From: FEB-12 sp964503315
GTDB lineage: Bacteria > Zixibacteria > MSB-5A5 > GN15 > FEB-12
Length of the DNA: 64,000 nt
Direction of reading: 5' to 3'
NCBI GenBank assembly: GCA_964503315.1
Contig: CAZCZL010000002.1
Location: 1 to 64,000 of the forward strand
Made by a program: the position numbers and the translations under genes. Shown here in pieces: positions 58,771 through 64,000 of this stretch. Positions within the stretch are counted from its first letter, which is position 1. Each line of letters opens with the position of its first letter. Under the pieces are notes generated by a model. The model was not told where the DNA came from, ran no database searches, and saw nothing but the letters and a program-made list of their open reading frames with translations.

Positions 58771-58781
58771 GGGAGGCCGCC

Positions 58782-60077
58782 ATGAAACGCACACAGACCT
58801 CTGAAAAAGCAGTTGAGCGGCCATACCTCTTTGGATGGGTGCTCGTGGTGATCTGTCTCTCGCTGGTAGCGATGCTCCTTGCGTCCAACGCCCTGGCGAG
58901 TGGGCAGTCCTCGGCCCGATCGGTGGCGATGGGCGGCGCGCATATCGGACTGGCGTCCGGCGTTGATGCCGCACGCTACAACCCGGCCAATCTCGGTTTG
59001 ACCTCGCACCGCAATACGGCGATAGAGTTCGTCGGTGTGGGGGCGAACATTTCGAATAACAGCTTTACGCTGTCGGATTACAATAAGTACACTGGCGCTT
59101 TTCTGACGACCGAGGACAAAGCGGACATTCTGAGCAAGATCCCGGATGACGGATTGCGCCTCGCCGCCGATGTTGAAGCGACCGCCATGGCCATCTCCGC
59201 CGGATCGTTTGCTTTCACCGTTCTGGGCGTTGGTGTCGCCGATGTGAATCTCAACCGCGACATCTTTGAACTCGTGCTGAATGGTAACACCTACGCTGAC
59301 ACTATTAGCGTGGATGGTTCCTACTCCGACGCTCTCAGTTACGCCTCCGCCGGATTGTCGTATGGTATGCCTATCTACACGAGCGGCAGCCGTCAGCTTT
59401 CGGTCGGCGTGACCGCCAAATATCTCCACGGCCTCGCTATTGAGCAGGTCGTTGAACTTGAAGGTATGGTCGCCACCTATGCGACCGGTTACGCCGGTCA
59501 GGGGCATCTTATCGCCCAAACCGCGACTGGTGGATCCGGGTACGGCCTGGACCTTGGCGCGGCTCTCAAGCTGAACAACAGCTACACTGCCGGTATCAAG
59601 ATCGAAAACTTCGTCTCCAAGCTCACCTGGGACAAAGAGACCGAAGAACACGGCTACATTTTCAATTTCGATACGATGACCGTGGATAACATGGAAGATG
59701 ACTATGTCGTCTCCGATGATTACACGCGCGCCATCGAATCATTTGAGACGTCGATCCCGTCGGTCATGACCATCGGAATCGCCAATACCTCAGGAAGTCT
59801 GGTCTGGGCGATCGATTACCAGCAGAAATTCCGCTCCGAGAATGGGACTTCGACCAAGCCGCGTATCGCGGCGGGTGTAGAGTGGTCGCCATTAGGCATA
59901 CTTCCGCTTCGCGCTGGATACGCGACCGGCGGCGACCGTAACGCCGCGTTTTCGTTCGGCAGCGGACTGCATCTGCTCGCTTTCTATCTCGATGCTGCTG
60001 CCGTGACCGGTACCTCCGGTTCGGGGTATTCCGCAAAAGGCATGCATCTAGCCGTCTCCACAGGGTTACAATTTTAA
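58782..60077 (+). CDS. Outer-membrane beta-barrel protein, PorV/FadL-like
   Basis: A 431-residue exported protein with a long N-terminal region and signal anchor (WVLVVICLSLVAMLLASNALA), then SARSVAMGGAHIGLASGVDAARYNPANLGL, the N-terminal motif of UPF0164/PorV- and FadL-like barrels in which the segment plugs the pore. The remainder alternates polar and hydrophobic residues in strand-sized steps and ends with Phe (VSTGLQF), the usual barrel-assembly signal. PorV shuttles sorting-tail proteins in type IX secretion; the family resemblance and the neighbour with a sorting tail suggest, but do not prove, the same role. GGGAGG precedes the ATG. Confidence 0.82.
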   Translation: MKRTQTSEKAVERPYLFGWVLVVICLSLVAMLLASNALASGQSSARSVAMGGAHIGLASGVDAARYNPANLGLTSHRNTAIEFVGVGANISNNSFTLSDYNKYTGAFLTTEDKADILSKIPDDGLRLAADVEATAMAISAGSFAFTVLGVGVADVNLNRDIFELVLNGNTYADTISVDGSYSDALSYASAGLSYGMPIYTSGSRQLSVGVTAKYLHGLAIEQVVELEGMVATYATGYAGQGHLIAQTATGGSGYGLDLGAALKLNNSYTAGIKIENFVSKLTWDKETEEHGYIFNFDTMTVDNMEDDYVVSDDYTRAIESFETSIPSVMTIGIANTSGSLVWAIDYQQKFRSENGTSTKPRIAAGVEWSPLGILPLRAGYATGGDRNAAFSFGSGLHLLAFYLDAAAVTGTSGSGYSAKGMHLAVSTGLQF

Positions 60078-60095
60078 AGGAAGATGAGGATAGAG

Positions 60096-61832
60096 ATGAA
60101 GACCACTCTTCGCAGCCTTTCTATCGCCCTGATCATCTTGTTCAGTGGTGTTGTCTCCGTGCCGGCGATGCCGCCGCACCCCGACGTGCTCGATAATGTA
60201 GCCGCGGGCAAACAGGCTCCCAGTTACTATATCGAACATTATGATGAATTGCGGGCGCTTGGCTTGTGCGAGCCGGATGGGTCGCTGAAGCGCGCCCTCG
60301 AGGCCGCCAAACATCGGGCCGAGGCCTCCCTCTCCCCGACGGCCGGCACGCCGTTCCGTATCCTGGCGGTATTGGTGCAATTCTCCGACCACGCCAGCCA
60401 GGTCAACGCGACGTTCTTCGATTCGCTGGTGTTCAGCACTTCGGGGAATACCGTGCGCGATTACTTTGATGAGATCTCGTACGCTCAGATTGACCTGGTG
60501 ACGGTCAATATGCCGTCATCGCTGGGCTGGCGGACCGCTCCGCAGACCTACGCGTATTATGTCAACAACGCTCAGGGCCTGGGGTCATATCCGAACAACT
60601 CGCAGAAAATGGTCGAAGATCTGGTCGACCAGATCGACCCCCTCGTTGATTTCACTCAGTATGATAATGACAGTGATGGGTATGTGGATGTTCTGATGGT
60701 GGTCCATTCCGGTCGTGGCGCCGAGTTCACCGGCTCCAATGCCGATATCTGGTCGCACAAATGGGCGATCTCACCGCGCCTCAAAGATGGCGTACGCATA
60801 TTTGATTACACCGTTCAGCCGGAATACTGGACAAACCCCGGTGATATGACGATCGGCGTCTACACGCACGAGTTGCTCCACGGCTTCGGCCTGCCTGACC
60901 TCTACGACACTGACAATAGCTCCAATGGTATCGGACGCTGGTGCATCATGTCCTACGGTAGCTGGAACGGCCCTGGTGGTCGTGGCGGCTCGCCGTCGCA
61001 CCCCTCCGCCTGGTGTCGGGTTGAACTCGGCTTCGCAGCGCCTACCAATGTGACAACGCCACTGTCCAACCAGCAGATAACCAATGTCGAGCAGGGCGGC
61101 ACCATCTACCGCATGTGGACGGGCGGACTTATTGGGAATGATTATTTCCTGGTAGAGAACCGTCAGAATATCGGTTACGACGCGTATTTGCCGTCGACCG
61201 GTCTGTTGATCTGGCATATCGATGATGCCAAGAATGTCGGCGGAACGCCCAATTCGCAGGAATGGTACCCGGGGCAGCCAGCCGCTAACCATTATGGCGT
61301 CGCGCTGGAGCAGGCTGATGGATTGTATGAATTGGAACATAAGACCGATGCCGGCGATGGCGGCGATCCATTTCCCGGCAATACCAACAATACAACGTTC
61401 TCAGATTCGTCGACCCCCGCGGCAACCACTTATGCCGGCGCGCCGACCAACGTTCAGGTCTCTTCCATTACCACGATCGGTCAGGTCATTCAGGCCAATC
61501 TGATAGTGACTCTGGCCTCAGGGACGGAAGATGACCCACCTACTTCCTTGCCGTCATCCGCGCTCCTGAACCAGAACTATCCAAACCCGTTCAATCCGGG
61601 CACTGTGATATCGTTCAACCTGACGTCCGCGCAGGATGTCACACTCGACATCTACAACCTGACAGGGCAGAAAGTGCGACGTCTGTACGATGATCGCGCG
61701 ACCGCGGGTGAAACGTCGTTGACATGGGACGCGACCACCGATGATGGCCAGCCAGTTGCTTCCGGCGTTTACCTTTACCGCCTTACCTCGGATGGTCAGC
61801 AATTGACGCGGAAGATGGTTTTGATGCGCTGA
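60096..61832 (+). CDS. Secreted M6-family metalloprotease with C-terminal sorting tail
   Basis: The 578-residue exoprotease is related to immune inhibitor A. A signal peptide (SLSIALIILFSGVVSVPA) is followed by a propeptide and the catalytic domain: FRILAVLVQFSDH near residue 90, HTHELLHGFGLPDLYD-type zinc site YTHELLHGFGLPDL with the two His, Glu and Asp ligands near residue 260, and the Met turn WCIMSYGSW. The last 80 residues are a Por/FlgD-like sorting domain (LNQNYPNPFNPGTVISF, then DIYNLTGQKVRRL and SGVYLYRL), which targets the protein to type IX-style export or the surface. Two in-frame ATG codons, 60084 and 60096, both have purine-rich sites; I prefer 60096 with GAGG six bases before it. 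Confidence 0.93.
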   Translation: MKTTLRSLSIALIILFSGVVSVPAMPPHPDVLDNVAAGKQAPSYYIEHYDELRALGLCEPDGSLKRALEAAKHRAEASLSPTAGTPFRILAVLVQFSDHASQVNATFFDSLVFSTSGNTVRDYFDEISYAQIDLVTVNMPSSLGWRTAPQTYAYYVNNAQGLGSYPNNSQKMVEDLVDQIDPLVDFTQYDNDSDGYVDVLMVVHSGRGAEFTGSNADIWSHKWAISPRLKDGVRIFDYTVQPEYWTNPGDMTIGVYTHELLHGFGLPDLYDTDNSSNGIGRWCIMSYGSWNGPGGRGGSPSHPSAWCRVELGFAAPTNVTTPLSNQQITNVEQGGTIYRMWTGGLIGNDYFLVENRQNIGYDAYLPSTGLLIWHIDDAKNVGGTPNSQEWYPGQPAANHYGVALEQADGLYELEHKTDAGDGGDPFPGNTNNTTFSDSSTPAATTYAGAPTNVQVSSITTIGQVIQANLIVTLASGTEDDPPTSLPSSALLNQNYPNPFNPGTVISFNLTSAQDVTLDIYNLTGQKVRRLYDDRATAGETSLTWDATTDDGQPVASGVYLYRLTSDGQQLTRKMVLMR

Positions 61833-61890
61833 GCAGACAATAGCAATCCGTCGGGACATGAAGAATGTCCCCTTTCCCCCCTCTCTCATC

Positions 61891-61920
61891 AACCCCGGCG
61901 CGTGGCCGGGGTTATTTTTT
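61891..61920 (+). terminator. Intrinsic terminator of the envelope cluster
   Basis: AACCCCGG-(7 nt)-CCGGGGTT then ATTTTTT, 59 nt after the protease stop. Confidence 0.85.
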
Positions 61921-61935
61921 CTCCGTCAGTCGACT

Positions 61936-62145
61936 TCATTCAGGAAACTGGATTTCCTGATGCTCCGTGTCGTGGTGATGTTGGCCGCGTTGCGTCCTTT
62001 TATACTGCATGTGGCAGGCTTTACAGCGTTTGGGATCCTCCGTATAGCCCCGTTCAGCAAAATATTGCTGAGCCTGTACAGTAAAAACAAACTCCTCACG
62101 ACATTCGCTGCAAATAAGAACCCTGTTCTGGAAATGATTTTCCAT
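61936..62145 (-). CDS. Small zinc-ribbon protein (zf-trcl type)
   Basis: A 69-residue protein with LICSECREEFVFTVQAQQYFAERG and KRCKACHMQYKR, that is, two CxxC pairs about 30 residues apart, as in the widespread 'probable zinc-ribbon' family found near cold-shock genes. A further tail QRGQHHHDTEHQ holds four His and may bind metal. GGGGGA lies before the ATG. Function unknown; nucleic-acid binding is plausible. It lies alone between convergent envelope genes. Confidence 0.82.
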   Translation of the reverse strand: MENHFQNRVLICSECREEFVFTVQAQQYFAERGYTEDPKRCKACHMQYKRTQRGQHHHDTEHQEIQFPE

Positions 62146-62264
62146 CGGGTTCCCCCTCTCATGACCATCACAGTCCGTGTGATGTCAGCAAATGTGTTGT
62201 TACCTGTTGATGACAGGATATTTTGGGGGCCGGACAAAGTCAACAAAAATGTCCCGGTATCTCC

Positions 62265-64000
62265 CTAATAGGGATTACAGAGACTGGCGGGCGTACCAGA
62301 GATAAAGTGCGAGATCATGTATGAGAGGTCGCTCAGATCAACCCCGCCAGCACAATCAACATTCCCGGCATCCATCGTCGGCTGCGGCTGGCCACCCAGA
62401 CCCAGTACATAGGCGATAAGGGCAGAGAGGTCGCTTATATCAACATTACCCGAAAAATTGACATCTCCGCGATAGACCACGGTAGTCGCGTTGGTATTTC
62501 TGGTCTGCTGGAGTGTCGTGTCGAGGATTGACACAATGTTGGCCGTGATGTACGAATTTGAACCCAATGGCGTACCCACCGGCGGTTTCACCAGGAAAGT
62601 GACGAAGGAACTATCTCCCGGCGTAAGAAATCGCGATTGCTCACCCGGCGTGACCCAGCCAAGAGCGTCAGAATAGGTGACTTTGATGGAGTTGTTGATT
62701 GTGCCAATGTTCTTCACCAGGACACTGCACGTTCGCTGATTCCCCGAGTAGACCGGTGAACCGCCGCTGATGGCGCTGCTCATCTCCAACGGCTGGGCGA
62801 GCGAAGCGGAGTAGTTGAAGCTGGTACCGCCGCCGAACTGATTGATGTTCACCGCGACAAGTACCACCTTGGTGTAGGTATTGAAATTGAGTACTTCGGT
62901 GGTGTCGATCCATGGCGACGCGGGCAAAACCAACTTTTCAAGCGAGTAAGTTGTCGGGGTAGTGAATTTTATCAGATAAGCCGCCCACTGCGCGGCATCC
63001 CCTCCATCAAAAGTCAATCGAAGTTTATTATTGGCGACAGTCGGAATGAACTCGATGTAACAGGATCCATATCCCTGGGGGTTGACCGGGCTCACTTGAT
63101 TGTTGGTCGGGTACGTCGTGTGCTGGCGGTCGACGGTCATTGCCGGATAAAAGTCCCCCTCACCGTAATGCTGTCCAAGGTCACGGAAGCCCGTGAAGTA
63201 GTTCCAGACCGCGAATTCCGCGAAGGCCGAATCCTGCGTATAGCCGGTCGTTGCCAAAAGCGAGTCGGACATGGCGTCATAGACGGATTTATACCGGGCA
63301 CCGTTCCAGCAGGCACGCATGAGCGTCGTATCGAATCGTTCGGCGAGGTACATCCCCCAGATAAAGGACGAGTACATATGTATGGTCTGATCCATCAGGC
63401 TTATCTGAGGATCATTCATGTAGCTATCCAGGTAATTGTAGTTGTCGTTGACCTGATCGAAAACGATATCTTCCATGTAGGTGGCATCGAGTTCCATGAA
63501 CCAGCTTGACTCGGTCGCGTCATACGCGAACTGAATGCAGTGGTGGAACTCATGCGCGGCCGTGGCTTTGGCGGCGCCAGCCTGATTCCCTTCCGGGTCA
63601 TCATTGGGCGGAAAGCCGAGAAAATCACGATGCAAAACCAAGTGACTGTAGTAATCCGGCCACGGGTTCGGTCCCGCGCCCTCAGGCACGGCATACCCGT
63701 AATACCCCATCTCCTCAAAATAAACATCGAACAGAGCGTCTCCACCGAGGGAGCCGTCTGACGGGGGATTGAGGTAGCCCATCGCCTGATGTTTGGCCAG
63801 CGATGAATCCATATACGCGGCGCATTTTTCCACGTAATCGGGGATCGTGTTGCCGTTGCCATCCGCGGATGGTACCGCGTTTGTGCCGGTCACATCGTAA
63901 TGGAGTTTAAAAAATCCGCCCGGCGAGTTGTACGTAAACGCGGTTGACCACCGCTGAAGGAGAGTCGTTATCTCTTGTTGAGTGGGGCCATCCAACTGTG
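62265..64000 (-). CDS. Secreted metalloprotease-like protein with dockerin repeats, N-terminus beyond the window
   Basis: The frame is open to the right edge, so the signal peptide is not seen; 578 codons are visible. The catalytic region has TAAHEFHHCIQFAYDA (HExxH with a further Glu soon after), as in the MXAN_6640 family of putative metalloproteases, preceded by GNTIPDYVEKCAAYMDSS and DVYFEEMG. A beta domain follows (LRLTFDGGDAAQWAAYLIKF), then an Ig-like segment (VKNIGTINNSIKVTY). The last 65 residues are a type I dockerin-like pair of calcium loops: GDVNFSGNVDISDLSALIAYV and AGNVDCAGGVDLSDLSYMISHF. Inference: an exported protease or peptide-binding protein with a dockerin-type end in place of the Por tail of its neighbour. 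Confidence 0.85.
   Translation of the reverse strand, partial: QLDGPTQQEITTLLQRWSTAFTYNSPGGFFKLHYDVTGTNAVPSADGNGNTIPDYVEKCAAYMDSSLAKHQAMGYLNPPSDGSLGGDALFDVYFEEMGYYGYAVPEGAGPNPWPDYYSHLVLHRDFLGFPPNDDPEGNQAGAAKATAAHEFHHCIQFAYDATESSWFMELDATYMEDIVFDQVNDNYNYLDSYMNDPQISLMDQTIHMYSSFIWGMYLAERFDTTLMRACWNGARYKSVYDAMSDSLLATTGYTQDSAFAEFAVWNYFTGFRDLGQHYGEGDFYPAMTVDRQHTTYPTNNQVSPVNPQGYGSCYIEFIPTVANNKLRLTFDGGDAAQWAAYLIKFTTPTTYSLEKLVLPASPWIDTTEVLNFNTYTKVVLVAVNINQFGGGTSFNYSASLAQPLEMSSAISGGSPVYSGNQRTCSVLVKNIGTINNSIKVTYSDALGWVTPGEQSRFLTPGDSSFVTFLVKPPVGTPLGSNSYITANIVSILDTTLQQTRNTNATTVVYRGDVNFSGNVDISDLSALIAYVLGLGGQPQPTMDAGNVDCAGGVDLSDLSYMISHFISGTPASLCNPY

Overview
The window is a compact bacterial chromosome segment with a GC content in the mid-50s (judged by eye). 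Three things point to a Gram-negative member of the FCB superphylum, with Zixibacteria or a close candidate phylum as the best guess: large secreted proteins carrying a Por/FlgD-like C-terminal sorting tail or dockerin repeats, an outer-membrane barrel made next to them, and a dTDP-rhamnose/Wzx-Wzy polysaccharide locus. The lineage is inferred from gene content, not from a marker tree. Many promoters fit the standard TTGACA-17-TATAAT pattern, including those of tRNA-Ala, the ECF sigma gene and the OmpA-like gene. Shine-Dalgarno sites are common, but a few genes look leaderless.

Region by region. 1-2266: a large secreted protein on the minus strand, cut by the window edge. 2.4-4.6 kb: OsmC, tRNA-Ala and a DHA2-type drug exporter. 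4.75-6.8 kb: an ECF sigma factor, its zinc-finger anti-sigma and a lipoprotein. 6.9-11.9 kb: deoB-deoC, a small zinc-ribbon protein, a degenerate archaemetzincin and an MrfA-type helicase. 11.9-17.3 kb: an HhH-GPD glycosylase beside tRNA-Thr, lexA, two cysteine-rich secreted proteins, a small lipoprotein, two tiny lysine-rich genes and a MATE exporter. 17.7-20.2 kb: the membrane pyrophosphatase and tRNA-Tyr. 20.3-32.1 kb: the polysaccharide locus (Wzz, two GT-B transferases, Wzy-type polymerase, a GT4 transferase, Wzx, then gmhA and rmlCDAB). 32.2-42.1 kb: tRNA-Thr, cysS and an M42 peptidase, then a long minus-strand operon ruvC-ruvA-ruvB-hypothetical-queA-ispD-ispF-dedA-ddl-HAD. 42.2-46.8 kb: an MFS transporter, a HAD-IIA phosphatase, a repeat-rich gap, an OmpA-family protein and YebC. 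47-54.8 kb: HIT protein, rpsU-yqeY-cvpA and the overlapping set mutS2-dnaG-recN. 54.7-56.5 kb: QueT and a WYL regulator. 56.7-64 kb: an envelope and secretion cluster with a possible sigma-54 promoter (lipoprotein, barrel protein, M6 protease), a zinc-ribbon protein and a second secreted protease with dockerin repeats, cut by the window edge.

DNA metabolism is strongly represented (lexA, ruvABC, recN, mutS2, dnaG, an MrfA-like helicase, an HhH-GPD glycosylase), as is envelope building. The intergenic spaces hold at least four families of palindromic REP-like repeats. One of these shows compensatory base changes, so its folded form appears to be conserved.

The most unusual items are: two paralogous lysine-rich mini-genes (23 and 25 codons before stop), each with its own promoter, start-site inverted repeat, ribosome binding site and terminator; the archaemetzincin homologue that has lost its catalytic glutamate; genes with promoters placed so that transcription would start at the start codon; and the covarying intergenic hairpins.
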